Source of the DNA: Rallus limicola
Lineage: Eukaryota > Chordata > Aves > Gruiformes > Rallidae
Reading direction: 5' to 3'
Length of the DNA stretch: 64,000 bases
Assembly (NCBI GenBank): GCA_022605955.1
Contig: JAKCOZ010000001.1
Coordinates: 99,108,211 to 99,172,210, forward strand
Under the pieces are notes generated by a model. It did no database searches. It had not been told where the DNA came from and saw only the letters and a list, made by a program, of their open reading frames with translations. Position numbers and translations under genes: made by a program. Shown here one piece after another: positions 35,115 through 49,000 of the stretch (positions within the stretch are counted from its first letter, which is position 1; each line of letters starts with the position of its first letter).

Positions 35115-35812
35115 AGAATCACAGAATCAGTAAGGTTGGAACAGACCTCCAAGATCATCTAGTCCAACTATCCCCCTACCACCTAAATTACTTACTAATC
35201 ATGTCCCTAAGTGCCTCATCCAACCTTTCCTTGAAGGCCTCAAGGGATGGTGACTCCACAACCTCCCTTGGCAACCCATTCCAATACCTAAGCACTCTTT
35301 CTGAGAAGGAATTTATCCTAATTTCTCACCTGAACATCTCCTGGTGCAACTTGCAGCCATTCCATCTTGTCTAATCACTAGTTATCTGAGAGAAGAAGCT
35401 GACCCCCAGCTCACCACAACCTTCTTTCAGGGTGTTGTAGAGAGCAATAAGGTCTCACCTGAGCATCCTTCAGGCTAAACAGTCCCAGTTCCCTCAGCTG
35501 GTCCTTATAAGACTTGTGTTCCAGACCCTTCACCAGCCTCAGTGACCTTCTCTGGACACACTCCAGGACCTTGATGCCCTTCTTGTAGTGAAGGGCCCAA
35601 AACTGAACACAGTATTCAAGGTGTGTCCTCAACAGAGCTGAGTATAGGGGTAAGATCTTCTCCCTGGTCCTGCTGGCTTTGCTCTTCCTGATACAAGCCA
35701 GGATGACATTGACCTTCTTGTCCACCTGGTTACACTGCTGGATCATGTTCAGGCAAGTGACAACCAGCACCCACAGATCCTTTTCTTCTTTGCAGCTACA
35801 CTCATTGTTCAT
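35115..35812 (-). mobile_element. CR1 LINE, 0.7 kb, antisense
   Basis: A 5'-truncated copy starts at 'AGAATCACAGAATCAG'. Its minus-strand frame at 35411-35827 keeps about 100 residues of the ORF2 C-terminus, with [20 protein letters not shown] and [20 protein letters not shown], before a frame break. The reverse transcriptase lies upstream and is absent. It is one of the better preserved CR1 tails here. Confidence 0.96.
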
Positions 35813-36444
35813 GTTGTTTATATTCATAGCCTTTATACTATGAACTCAAACAACCTGAACAATGAGAACGATTAACTATTGATATCTTATTTTAAGCATA
35901 CACATTTCATTGAAGGAGTTTCTTTAGGTAAATGAAAATTTAAGTGTAATTTTGTGTTGAAATTGCTATTTACACACAAGAATTTTGAATTCATTATTCA
36001 AAGCAATTGGAGAGGAAAAGAAACTTGTGGAATCTTTTATTACCTTACAGCAGCATTTTGGTTGCATATGTGCACATACAAACATATCTTCAAAGGTTGC
36101 TACTTTTCTGGCCTTTTCAACAGACTGGGTGCTAATTAATCCTTAAGGAATAGTTCTCTGGTCACACTTGAAGGTGAACTGACATTTCTTGTACCTCAGA
36201 CCAAGTTATGGTATTATGAAGCACTGCATCTGCTTCTTAACAGTCATGTCAAACTGTGTTAAGTCATACAATAATATCCTGAAAAGACTGATGTAATGGT
36301 TTGTGATATGTTGTGTCTTGATGTTTCAGCCAAGGAAGTAGAGCACATACAGACAGATCTCAACCTATACATAGCTTGTATATATGGAGTTTTAAGAAAA
36401 AGAAAATCAGAATTGTAAATACTGGTAAACTTGTGTTAAAAGAG
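35813..36444. other. AT-rich unique sequence
   Basis: Nothing recognisable was found. Confidence 0.55.
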
Positions 36445-36762
36445 GGGTCTGGCTGTGATGGAGTTAATTTTTCCCATAGCAGTCTTTGTAGTGCTATGCC
36501 TCCTAACTGTACCTGTTGTTATTTGAAGCACCAATGTTTGGCTACCCCTGAGCAAAGCTGGCACAGCACCAGGGCTGTCTCTCCAGTATTCCCCTTCCCC
36601 TTCCCTCGACCACCACCAGCAGTAGGCTAGGGGTGGGCAAGATCTTGGGTGAGGACATATGCAGGGCAGCTGACCCTTATTTTTTCTCACCCAGTCCTGA
36701 TGAGGGGAGTGACAGATCAGCTTGGTGGGCTGTTGGTATCCAGCTGAGGTCAACCCACCACA
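36445..36762 (+). mobile_element. Solo LTR, family A variant, internally shortened
   Basis: The 5' part reads 'TCTGGCTGTGATGGAGTTAA', matching the start of family A. The 3' end reads 'GAGGTCAACCCACCACA', a variant terminus whose reverse complement starts TGTGGTGGG. The promoter and U3/R parts present in the 3347 copy are missing between about 36680 and 36700, so it has lost about half its length or belongs to a short subfamily. No target duplication could be confirmed. Confidence 0.82.
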
Positions 36763-39637
36763 TTTGAAATATAATTAATCCTTAGTATAGGAAGTACTAT
36801 TGGGGATCCATTTTGAGAAATACACAACAATACAGAGTCTAGGATCTTATAATTCAATAAATAAGTGTAGCAAGGAAAATTCAAAACTGCATTTTGGTAG
36901 ATTTCTTCCTGTATAGTGTTCCTGGTGCCAATGCAAAACAAATATTCACTGGTACATATAGAAAATCAAGAGCAAAATGTGAGTTTTCTTCTAGAATTCA
37001 TCTGTAAGATGAGCAGCAGGCAAAGCTATCTCGGTACAAAGCAAATGAAAAGCCACCTGTTAGGTACTGGCTAACTTAAATATGTAAAAGCTAATATCAG
37101 TTAGAATATCAAAAATGTTTAGGCACATTTATGTAACTAAGAACCTGTTTCTTCAGTGTGCCTAAGTACCTTAGCAACACACACTTGAGGGCTTTGTAGG
37201 TAAGTGGTCATCTGATGAATTTTTCTTTTGTTCCTGACCTAGAAGATTTTATTTTAAATAATTATTCAGTCCTATAGTTATGTAGAGTGTTTGAAGGTGT
37301 CCATCACCTCCAGCTCCCTAAAGAGCTTTTGAGGCCAGAAGAAGCAGTAGCTGCTTAATGTAAATACCTAAAATAGTATTTTAAGTAAGAATGTCTGTAA
37401 GACAGTAAACCTAAAATTAGCTTCTAAATTTCATGCCATGTGCTAGGTTTTTGAAGGACATTGTTCAGAATTAACTTTTACTTTCATATTCCAGGACCAT
37501 TTCTTATACTTTAGGTTTTTTGTCCTATTAGAGCACTTATTAGAGAGTTAAAATAGCTTGCTTCAAGGTAAAAATATTCTCAATTGTATGTTTTCTTAGA
37601 AGACATTCTGAAGAGAATAATGGCTGAATACAATGAAGCTGATGGATCTCCTGGTTAATGTATCCTTCTTCTAACTGATTTAACTAAATCACAGTAATTT
37701 ACAAGGACCTGGTTATAAATATCTATCTTCAGAAGAGGAGACTCTTATCAGAGTTTTAGTCTTTCCTAAGAAAACAGACTGTCCTTGATGATCAGGGAGG
37801 AAATTTGTACATAATAGGGGTGTTATTTTTTATGTACCTCTATGGAAGTAGTGTGGTAATATTACATTTTTTAAATTTTCTGTCCCATGTATTATACTCC
37901 CCTAGATTCAATGTATATCATGCAATTAGAAGATCATCCTTGTTTCCATTATATATTTTACATCAAATGGTTATCCATTTCTTTTACTGAAAGAAACATT
38001 AGAAAAAACAATGTTTTAGAACATCTCAGCTACAGTGAGAAGTGTGCTTTTGAAATACCTTGACCTTTTTTATTTATTAATAATAAGTAAAAGTCACTGC
38101 GGTTGATTTCATGAAGAAAAAGCACATCTTTTCCCTGTCCTTTTACATCTGTAGCTTCTAAATTCTTTTAGTATACTAAGGGGTTTTATGATTAATTAAA
38201 TTGATATTTTTCTTGTTACAGTTATAGAGTTAGATGTATATTTGCTATATATAAAGATGTCCTTTCCTGGATGAGCATTTCATGGAGTTTTTTTGAATGC
38301 TTTTCAGGCTAGTGCAGAGAAGAATTTTTTGCAATATTTTTATCTTATGAAATACACATTATAACATTAATTTTGCTTTTCCCAGAATATAATTATTTGG
38401 CATGATTACAAATGGGAAATGAATGTCACAGAGGGAAGATAGTGAAGGGATTTCTTGAAGAATGGGAAATGGATTCAGTTGAAATATTTTCTCCTTGTTT
38501 GCTTATTTGTTAGTTTCATTCTTCCTATGTATAGTCTTCAAAAAATGACAGTACTCACTAACAGTATAAGGGTGTATCTTTTTCTATGTGAAAACATTGT
38601 TTACAAAAGTATCTTTTTTCTCTATATTGATACAATTTTTGATGGTATATTGTAGTTAAGAAAAACATACAGCAAAGAGAACTGCTTGAAAAAAAATCCA
38701 AGACTTTAAAATTGAGCTGGTAGAAACTACAGAATTGCACTAAAAGAACTTCTTGGAATGTTTATTTTTAAAAAAAAAAGTGATTAATTAATTGGACTAA
38801 ACATCTCTGGCTTGTTACACAACTTCATGAGAAGTCAAATTTCAGGGGGCACATTTAGAACAGATTTCTGATTAAATGTCTCTGCACGTTTCCTTTTTAT
38901 TTCAAAATATTCAAGTTTATGAATGCTGAATTTTAGGCTAAAATGAATTTTGGATTTTACAAAATATTGCTCCCACCCATTCCATTAAAATGGATTTAGT
39001 GTTCAAGTCTGTTGAAAAACCCGAAGACTCAGGAATCTACCTAGACAGGTATGAACAGAATCAGACTTTCCTTGACTTTTAATCTTGTTTCACATCAGAA
39101 TGCAAATATTATAAATTCTCAAATTTGCCTAAAAGCCTTACTTCTCTGTTTTGGCTTTCTTGATAATGAGCTGTCACATTTTCACAGAGTAAACTTGAAT
39201 ATCTTAATATTTTAACTACATAGAGTTGCACATACTGCACAACATCCCAAAGCAGATCTTCTTTTTTTGATTTAATGTTTCCCTTTGTCTATCTAGTATG
39301 GGTTTGATAATGGAGTTTATGAACTTCATCGTCTCTTGAGATTCTTAGTAGGGTAAGTCTTACTGCCAGTTAGCTAAATTTTATATTCAACCCTACAAGC
39401 TGTTACATGATTTACTGTATATTTTTTAAAGAAAGATCTTGAAAACCCTTGATCTTCTGATTCAATTAGCACTGAGTTATACTTCCCTGGACTTTACCTC
39501 AAAAGAGGTAATGTTTCATGGTTCCCTTGGGTAACCTTTTCTGACTTTGTAGTCAAATAAGGATTTATCACAGAAGCACATAACAACTAATCATGACCTA
39601 CGAATTTTACACCTAGTCTGTCTTGGATAGGGCTCAG

Positions 39638-39740
39638 TTGGGTTGGTTTCGGGTCTTTTTGGTGTTTTTTTTTTGTTTGGTTTGGGTTTTTTGTTGGTTT
39701 GCTGTTTTTTGTTTTTTGGGTTTTTTTCTGGTAGTAGGTT
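39638..39740 (+). repeat. T/G-rich tract
   Basis: TTGGGTTGGTTTCGGG is followed by long T runs split by GG, GGG and GTTGG. The hydrophobic plus-strand ORF over it is an artefact. Confidence 0.85.
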
Positions 39741-42050
39741 TAGTTCCATTTCAGTCCCCTTTTTGATAACAGAGAAACTGATACTATTGTATGTGGCAAG
39801 CTGGATGCTTCATAGCTTGTGGACAACTGCTATACTTCATTTGTTACTTCTTTTTGAAAGACCTTTTGGCAGCTAGTCCCTTTGGAGTTTTAGCAATTTG
39901 AAACTACAAGAGAAAACCTAAAAAACAGTAATACTTAGATGACCTCTACTGCTGTTCTAGCAAAAGAGGGATGCTTACTCCTGGTTATTTCAGTGAAAGT
40001 AAGAGAGTTCACATACTTTCAGAATTGCCCTTCGGATACAAAACTGACCCTTCAGCAGCTGTATGTCTCCTAGCAACTTATGCTATCATCTAGATATTTA
40101 GAACTAAGTAAAAACCAAACCAAAAGAAGCAAAAAAATCCAACAAAGAAAAAATAAAAAAAAAACAACCCTCAAAAAAACTCAATGAAACACTCAGATGA
40201 GGAAGCTACAGTCATAAAGGAAGATTCTTGTACCAGCAGGATTCTCTCAGGAAGAGTGCCAACATGGAAGATGGAAAACTGAAAAATAAACTGTTAGCTA
40301 TACTGTGAAAACAGCATCTCAATGTAAGCTCATATTTAATGTGAAAACATAACTATAAAGGGACATTTGTGCTCACTGTTGTTGTAACAAAGTTTGGCAA
40401 TTAATATAAAGGATTATTTCCTCTTAATTTTTTTTATTAAATAGGGCAGATTCAATTACATTTATATAGTACATAACTTTATATGTGAAAAGAGGAATAG
40501 TATGCAAAGGCAAGGGTGTGGCAAGTTGGTCATAAAGATCTCAGAAATTTATTGCTTCTAGTCAAATCAGTTGAACTCATAGCAATATTACGCAACAAAT
40601 TAAAAAAATATGTAAATATTAGAAAATTGTATGTTCTATGGATAAACTTCACAAGTTGTAAGGTTATGGGTGCACATGTAACATACATAGTAAATAAGGA
40701 AAACTGGTTTAATCTGTACAGAATGTCCATGGCAAAAGATAGACTTTGTAGCTCATTAATGAAAAGTATTCTGAAGTTTAATGTTTGATGACTTATGCGG
40801 AAGGTGCTTCTTTGTAGATTGCTTGATTACAAAAGTAATATTTGGGAGTATCATCATATATTAGGCCAATTGCTGCTGTTACATAACTTGTTTCAGTGAG
40901 TAGATAGTTGGGTCAAATTCTGCTTTTAACTTCAACTGGTACTAAAATATGTTTTCATACTGTACAGTTCGAAGTCTCTAAAGTCTGAAAATACCTGATA
41001 TTCAGAGGATTGTGATCCTTTTATTAGAACTGGAAGCATAATTTATCCTGTTCAAAGACACATACATCAGAATATTTAGCTTCCTCACCTATCTGGCATC
41101 AATAGTTACATTAGCTGGTTATTGTGTTTTTGCTTGAAGCTGCTCTTAGTACCTATGAGGAAAAAGTGCAGGATAATGTCCGCTGTTCAAAGCATTTGCC
41201 ATTCTAATATGTAGTTTATTAGCTTTTCTCTGCATGTTTGCAAAAAAAGGAATTAAGATAAATACAAAACTCTAACAACTACAAGACTCTGATGATATTG
41301 TATTGAATAGCCAAGTTACATATTCCTGTGATTTCAGAATAACGAATGTTGGTCTTTGCCCCTCTAAAGTAGAAACTCTACTTAAGAGACAGTCATATAT
41401 ATGTGATTACACATATATGATATTTAGGTTCATATTCTGCCTCTAAACATTTTAAAATAGACTGTCATTGTAAAGCATGAGTACTTTGTCTTTTTTTAAA
41501 AGTTTAATTATTGAAAAAAACCTGTATCAAGTAATCTATTAAAAAATAAATCTATCAGATTTTTTTAATTTATTTGGAACATCCTTGAATTTTGAAAGTC
41601 AAAGATTTGCAAAGTGTCATTTAGTAAAAAGTTGTACATTGTTTGAAGTGGGAAATGCATCACGTCATACCTATAAAAAAGACCTAAACTTTTTTTTAAA
41701 AAAGGTTGTTTTGGCTTTTTTTTTTTTTTTAGATAATTTTTTTTTCCAAAGGAATCAAGTAGCCACAATTATCAGCAATACTGCTCTACTTTTTAGGACA
41801 GGAAAGGTTACCCTGCTATATTTAGAATGTTCTTCAAAAAGATCAAGCAGAGTCATTTTGTGAAGCATTTGTAATGAAATGAAGTGATTCCAAATGCTCT
41901 CAAACATTTTTATTTTCAGTTGATCTTATCAATTATTTAACACTTAGGTAACAGATCCCCAAATCCATCTGGATTTTTATGTAATATGAATGTCAGATTA
42001 AGAAAATAAGCAACTGCATGTTAGCTATGAATTCTCACATGTTGGGATTC

Positions 42051-42068
42051 TATTTATTTATTTATTTA
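42051..42068 (+). repeat. (TATT)n microsatellite, short
   Basis: Four and a half perfect TATT units. Confidence 0.85.
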
Positions 42069-43129
42069 GGAAACATACTCAAGGAGCGAAACTAAGAAGC
42101 AGCATGTAGGTATAGATCCACAAGAATTGCCTTCAGGCTTCCAATATGTTTTCTTAGGTGATATTCTTATAAATTTAATGTGATCTGACTATAATCCTAG
42201 CCATCTTGTCTCCTGTGTCGTGTTAAATTTAGCCTGAAACCTTTCTGGTAATATCTTGAAGCCATATGGTCTTGTTAGTATTTAAATAAGAGACTTCCCA
42301 AGAAAACTCAGATGCTACTGTGTAAGGCTGTTTCAGCTTCCTTCCCTTCTGTTTTTCTCAAATTAATCCTTTTGAACAAAGGTACTGGCAGTACTTCCTT
42401 CAATAAGGAAGTACTTCAATATTCCAATGGAGTTTCAAATCATTTGAGATTTATACCTTCAGTAGAGTAGTTTTAACCTTAATGTTATTTCATTTATTTT
42501 CCTGAAACCTGTCTAGTTTTAGTAGAAAGGTGTTGTTTACTCTATTCTGGTATTTTTTATTAGTTTGCTATGCTATATATAGATATGTATATTTGTCTGA
42601 ACATGAAGCAGAGGGGTAATGGACGCAAAATTTGTGAGAATATAGTAAAAATTATTGAATTTTTCTTTATATAATTGGGTAAAATATGTTTACATTTTAC
42701 AACCCATCTTTGGTAAAAGATTAATAATGTCCTATTAAACTTGAAAAGATAGTAGCTGGCCTTAAAAAAATTCTGACTCTTGACAAATTCTATATTTGGT
42801 AGCAGATTTTGGTACTTTTTAGAACACTGTAATAAAATGAACAAAACATATCAAAGTAGACTTTAAAGGGATTAGGGAGTGGAAAAGGAGGCAGTTCTGC
42901 ATGTAAAATCTGTATCATGTTCGGTCTCCCTTTGTTAATGTTTACTGATGAAAGATTGTTTTGGATTTATGGATGACACTTGGCCTTGAGTATTTGAGAT
43001 TTGGCTTCAGGTGTGTCACTGTTTGGCCTGAGCATCACTGGTAATATCCCAAAACAAACTCAAGGAGTGCTTATGCGTTCTGTAAACAGTTGTGCATTCC
43101 ATAAGTAGTTAGAAGTAGCCTCAAGATTC

Positions 43130-45116
43130 CAGGCACTGGTCCTTATGGGGGATACCAATTACCCAGATATTTGCTGGGCAAGCAGTATGGCCAGTCATAT
43201 GCAGTCCAGACAATTTCTGCGCTATGTTGAAGAAAATTTCCTGCTACAGATGGTGCAGGAGCCTACGAGGGGTAGGCGGGTGCTGGACCTTGTTTTCACT
43301 AACAAGGACGGGCAGCTTGGGACAAAGTGACCATGAAATGGTTGAGTTCAAGATCCTGGGTGGAAGAAGCAAGACAAAAAGTAGGATAGCTACCCTGAAT
43401 TTTGGAAGAGCTAGCTTTGATCTCCTCCGAAATCAAATAGGGGCTATCCTATGGGCTACGCTGTTTGAAGGAATGGGAGCCTGTGAGACCTGTGTAGCAT
43501 TCAAACGGCGCTTCTTTCAAGCACAGGAACGATGCATCTGGGAAGAATACAGGAATGTTGTCAGGGCCTGTAGGGACGCAACTAGGAAGGCTAAGCCCAC
43601 TTGGAAGTGAAGCTGGCAAGGGACATAAAGGATAATAAAAAGGTTTTTTTTAGATATGTGAATAGTACGAGGATGACCAGGGGTAGTGTAGGTCCCTTGC
43701 TGAACGAGGTGGGTGTCCTGGTGACAGGGGATGATGATGAGGTGGAGATACTGAATGCCTTCTTTGCTTTGGTCTTCACTTCAAAGCCCCCCCGTGACCC
43801 ACAGACAATGGATGAAAATGGGAGTGTTTGGGAAATTAAGAGCTTCCCTCTGGTTGAGGTGGGGGGTGGTCCAGGAACGTCTCAAAGGGATTAATGTACA
43901 CAAATCCATGAACCCAGATGGGATGCATCCACGTGTGCTGAGAGAGCTGGCAGAGGTGATTGCTGAGCCGCTATCATCTTCAACAGATCCTGGAGGACAG
44001 GAGAAGTGCCTGAAGACTGGAAGATAGTCAATGTCACTCCAGTCTTTAAAAAGGGCAAGAAGGAGGAACCTAGTAACTATAGGCCGGTCAGCCTCACCTC
44101 TGTCCCCGGAAAGGTAATGGAACAGTTTGTTCTGGATGCTATCTCCAAGCAATTGGAAGAGAAGAAGGTCATGAGGAGTAGTCAGCATGGATTCACCAAG
44201 GGGAAATCATGCTCGACCAATTTTATAGCCTTCTACGATCTCATGACAGGCTGGGTAGATGGAGGGAGAGCAGTGGATGTCATCTACCTTGACTTCAGCA
44301 AGGCTTTTGATACTGTCTCCCAAGACATCCTGATAACAAAGCTGAGAGAGTACGGGATAGATGAGTGGACAGTGAGGTGGGTTGAGAATTGGCTGTCGGA
44401 CCGAGCCCAGAGGGTTGTGATCAGTGGACTGGAGTCTGACTGGAGGCCTGTCACTGTCTGTGTTCCCCAGGGCTCAGTGTTGGGTCCAGTGGCCGACATG
44501 CAGGAACACTGAGCTGCCATCCAGCAAGACCTGGACAGGTAATGTGGCCAGCAGGTCAAAGGAGGTGATCCTCCCCCTCTACTCTGCCCTGGTCAGGCCT
44601 GACCTGGAGTATTGTGTCCAGTTCTGGGCTCCCTGGTATAAAAAAGACAGGGATCTCCTGGAGAGAGTCCAAGAAGGGCTATGAAGAGGATTAAGTGCCT
44701 GGAACATCTTCCCTGTGAGGAGAGGCTGAATAAGCTAGGGCTGTTCAGTCTTGAGAAAAGAAGACTAAGGGGGGACCTAATTAATGTTTATAATTATCTT
44801 AAGCATGGGATGCAGGGGGAATTAGCCAGCCCCTTTTCAGTGGTCTGTGGGGACAGGACAAGGGGCAATGGCTGTGAGTTGAAGCACAGGAAGTAACGGA
44901 CTAACATGTGGAAGAACTTTTACACTGTGAGGGTGACAGAGCCCTGGGACAGGCTGCCCAGGGAGGTGGTGGAGTCTCCTTCACTGGAGATATTAGAGAC
45001 CTGTCTGGACACCTATCTGTGCAATATGACCTGAGGAACCTGCTTTGGCAGGGAGGTTGCACCCGATTATCTCTCAAGGTCCCTTGCAACCCCTACAATT
45101 CTATGATTCTATGATT
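43130..45116 (+). mobile_element. CR1 LINE, longest copy, ORF2 with deletions
   Basis: In order along the plus strand: the end of the endonuclease domain (MGDTNYPDICWASS at 43145, then EPTRGRRVLDLVFTNKDG), a linker, and the reverse transcriptase (NYRPVSLTSVPGKVMEQF, QHGFTKGKSCSTNFIAFYD, VIYLDFSKAFDTVS and [10 protein letters not shown] between 44066 and 44490). After GPV the sequence jumps into 'AIQQDLDR' (about 44512-44540) and then into '[20 protein letters not shown]', so the FADD catalytic segment and the following linker are gone. The C-terminus, 3' UTR and ATTCTATGATTCTATGATT tail follow. Six reading frames are needed to read it. It cannot encode an active protein. Confidence 0.97.
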
Positions 45117-45744
45117 ACAGTAAAGCTGCTGTAGGTTTAAGGGTCCTTTGAAACATAGGTTGGGTTTTTTTGCTTTTTCAACATCTACACAGGTATTCAA
45201 AGAACTAGTTTTCTTTGTTTTGTTTTGTTTAAGCCTAGCACATTAACTGACTGTTTTTGGAAAAATTATAAATTGGCAAAGAAATACTAGGTTTATGTAA
45301 GAGTATAATCTCTTCCATTTTAGATACCATCAATGATTTCAATCAAACATTAATCATTTCAGGGCATAAAAATAACACTGAAGGAGATGGTTTGAGCCTC
45401 CAATTTAAAGATTTCAGATCTTTGTATGCTGATGATAATAATTATCTTAATCCCATTTTAAAATAGAAATTTATTTTCAATGGTATTGTAATTACATAAA
45501 TGAGACTGTTTTGTTTTCTCTGCCAATTCCTAATAAAAAAAGGTATTAACTGTGATGTCTAGGATTTATACTGAATATTTTCACATTGTGCAACAAACTG
45601 AAAAATCACTGGGCTTCTAAGACATCCATTTACACAAGTAATTCAGCTTCTGATTAGTCTTTCAAGTAATGTGTCTCACTTTTATTGCCTCCCCTCCCCT
45701 CCAGAACATAGAGAGGTTTTCATCAGGTGGTAACAGATTTTCTC
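45117..45744. other. AT-rich unique sequence
   Basis: Nothing recognisable was found. A T/G-rich patch lies at 45161-45230. Confidence 0.55.
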
Positions 45745-46010
45745 TGCCATTTCTTCCTCTTCAGACTTTTCCCCTGCACTAACATGGGTCATTCCTATGG
45801 GATGTGGTTCCCTCATGAAAAATTCACCTGCTCTGGTGTAGTGTCTTCTATGGATTGCAGTGTAGATATCTGCTCCAGCATCATCCTCTCCATGGGCTGT
45901 AAGGCAATACCTGCTCCTCCTTGGTGTCTCCAGGGGCTGCAGAGGAATCTCTGCTCTAGCATTTGGAGCATCTCCTCCTTCTCTAACATCCCTTTTTCTT
46001 TCACTGATTT
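45745..46010 (-). mobile_element. LTR family B, internal fragment
   Basis: The phrases 'CTGCTCCAGCATCATCC' (45879), 'ATGGGCTGTAAGGC' and 'GGGGCTGCAGAGGAATCTC' match the repeated central part of the family B LTR. Both LTR termini are missing. This copy covers a part not found in the 17795 fragment and only partly in the 23120 copy. Confidence 0.8.
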
Positions 46011-49000
46011 AATGGTTAATTGGGAGAAACAGACATAACATGAAATGTATTGGGAAATTGGAAAATCTGATCTCTTCTAATGATATAGCTGTATGGTCTC
46101 TGGAAGGGTAAAATGTATAAAAATATCCAATGAAAAATAAATTATTAATTTACAATTTCTTCAGAACAGTATGATTTTTTGAGCATTTTTGCCACCAGTG
46201 TTGGCTTTATGAACAGAGTTCCAGAAATTATTTTGCTGACAGAACTTAGGTAGGTGAAAAAGTGAAACCTTGTTTATCGAATATTTTTCATGTAATTATT
46301 TTTTTTAATGCCATCATTCCATAAAAAGCATTTCCTAATTTCTATCTGTCCTGCGTCTACACTTTTTGTGAAAGGCATCCTTTGATCTTGTGTAATTTTG
46401 GCAAGGATGATTGGCAAGGAGGACAGGATATGCTTCCAGTGGTCACTGACCTCCATGTGACTGATGAGGATTGTCATGTCAGTATGATGTCAGCAAACAG
46501 CTGGCCTGAAAGAAATGTGAACAGAAAGTAAGTAAATTATGAAGCATGCTTTGAGCCTTCTAATCCTACTTTCTTCTCTTTGGAACACACGCACCAAATT
46601 AGTGACAGCATTCGGTTATTTAGAGTCTCCTCTTCCACAGTCCCTTGGTTCCTCTCAGGTGAAAGATGTTGGGTGCTATGTCTTCAGCTGACTCTAGTTT
46701 GCCAAATACAGTGCAAATTTCCTGGAGCTTCTACAATTGTCCGAGGTCTCTACTCTTTCTACTCTCTGTCAAAACTGCCATGTAAGTAAGAAGTCTAACC
46801 CTGATTAATTCCCTCAGTCATGTGCATGAGAATGATTTTCTATTAGATTAGCATTTTTCCAGTTCTGAGGAATTTGAACTGTAAACCTGTATAAGCAACA
46901 AGGTTTATCAAATGCTACTTTTTTCATTATCAATCATTATTAGAAACAAAACAAATACCCCTTAAAAATAAGGATGAGTAAATTGCTATATTTCAGTTAC
47001 TGATCTTTACTCAAGTATTGTGTTCTATTGACAGTCTCTTAGAACTAGCTTATATGTCTAAATAGAGATAGAAAATGCTAACATGTCTTCTGTTAGTTTA
47101 TATCCTTCACAATAAATGAGTACTCTAAAGAAATTCTAAATAAATAATTTGCTTTTCTTATGGTGGCATCATTCTTATTTTTATGAATTTAATCTTGAAA
47201 CATTTTAATTATGTTCCTATTTAAATATTAAAGTGACAATAATAAACAGTGAAAAATCACTGTATGAGCATGGAAAAGTGAAACAAAAGGTATAATAATC
47301 TCCAATTCTATATGTGAAAAATTTAAAAATGCAGCACATTTTATTTTAAAAACGCACGTGAAGGACAATTTTCAGTTATGGCTGGAAGTGACAACAATAC
47401 TCTTTAGAAATCTGTATCATATCTTCACATTTGCAGTATGGGAGATGCTAAAATTGTGTTGACTTGGGAGATCCTCTTCAAAACAAAATACTTGCCTGTC
47501 AGAACAAAAATACAGATGAATACCAATAAAACAACATGTCAATCAAAGAAGTGGGGTTTTTAACTTGGTTCTTATTCGTCTTCCCCAACAGTGAACTTTT
47601 AGATCTAAAAGTGTTTTTATTCCTCTTTCTAATATATTTTAAGTCTCTTCTCTCTTCTTTTATTCTGTAAGACCTGTTATATTACCCTCACTCTACTTGC
47701 ACAGACTTGTACACTTTTTTTTTTTACTTTTAGCACTTTTTCTCAATTGTCAGAGTACAGTTCCTCAGACTTTCCACGTTGGACATATGCAAAACAAAAC
47801 TCACAAATGGCTGTAGAGATTCTGAGAAGTGAGATTTGTTATTTTAAACAAGAGATAAATAAAACTTTCTTTCTCCAACTTTGAAATTAAAAAAAAATAA
47901 TTAAAAACTCCCACAACCACACAACAAAACAATACATTTAATGTAAATAACATACAGAAAAAGGTATTTGAAACAATTGGCAAGCCAGATATTGATTTTG
48001 TGTTGAAACATCAAGTATGGTTCAAGTAGTCCTTTTCTGCCAAGCTGTCTGAATGTTGCATTTCCACAAAAACACTAGGTTCAGCATTATCAGAGAGCTG
48101 CCCATTGCACTGCAGTCACAGTCATTTTGAGTAGCATAGTTTTATGCCTGTTTATTTTGTATTTCAGTGTAGGACCCCACCTAGCCTTCACTAAAAGATT
48201 ACTATCCTTATTGACTTTGACACCACAGCTATTGAAGCTACTTATTGTGCTGCCATTCCTCTGCCATGTTCTTGGTGTATGCTGGAATACCTCGCATGAG
48301 AACATGAAGAAGTTCCTCAAAATATGTTGGCCATTAAAAACTGTGGAACAAAACCCATATTTGGTTACAGGTGCCTAGGGTGATTAAAATCACCAAGGTG
48401 CTCAAATGAGAGGTATGATAATGGTTGAAATTACCATAATGTGTCTGTTGGAAACTAGTGGGAAAGAATCAAGGAAATATCTGGTCACACTGACACATCT
48501 ATGATAGTTTTGTATATGGCATGGCAAAAGGACAAAGTACATTATACTCTTATCATTAACTAAATACATTAATTGCATAAATAAAAAAAGGATTTTAATC
48601 CTAAACATATGACTAATTTTGGTAAAGTTAATTATAGTAACATTGAAGGTGGAGGCATTTTCTGCTTGTAGTAGAAAATGAGACAAGATTCTTATCCTTA
48701 ATGGAAACAAGACATAATTTTGGAGGGGGGAGGATGGGTGGAACGTAAATTATTTGTCAACATTCAAATGTGCACAGCTTCCAATTCTGTTGTGCAGTGT
48801 GGAAAATGCTTTTAGAATATTAGCTTCCAACTTCCCACAGCCTGATTCATTGCCTTAATTTTAGCTTTAAACTCAACGCTGAAAATGTTCAGTTCCTTTT
48901 CTTAGGAGTTTTCAAAAGAATTAATTAAAATATAATGAAATAAAGTGAGCGGTTGAATGGTTTTCTGAACTAGTTTCATTTTTACTATGGAGAGAAGCCT

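Larger units (their letters stand above)
36763..43129. other. Long AT-rich stretch without transposons
   Basis: About 6.4 kb with no recognisable CR1 or LTR, the longest such gap in the window. It holds a T/G-rich tract (39638-39740), an A/C-rich tract (40103-40180) and a short (TATT)n at 42051-42068. No frame has a recognisable protein. Confidence 0.55.

Noticed and set aside
35411..35827. 138-residue minus-strand frame as a possible host gene
   Set aside because: It is the C-terminus of CR1 ORF2 and ends at the element boundary.
41390..41420. Short palindrome of TATATGTG / CACATATA
   Set aside because: Arms of about nine bases in AT-rich sequence are expected by chance.
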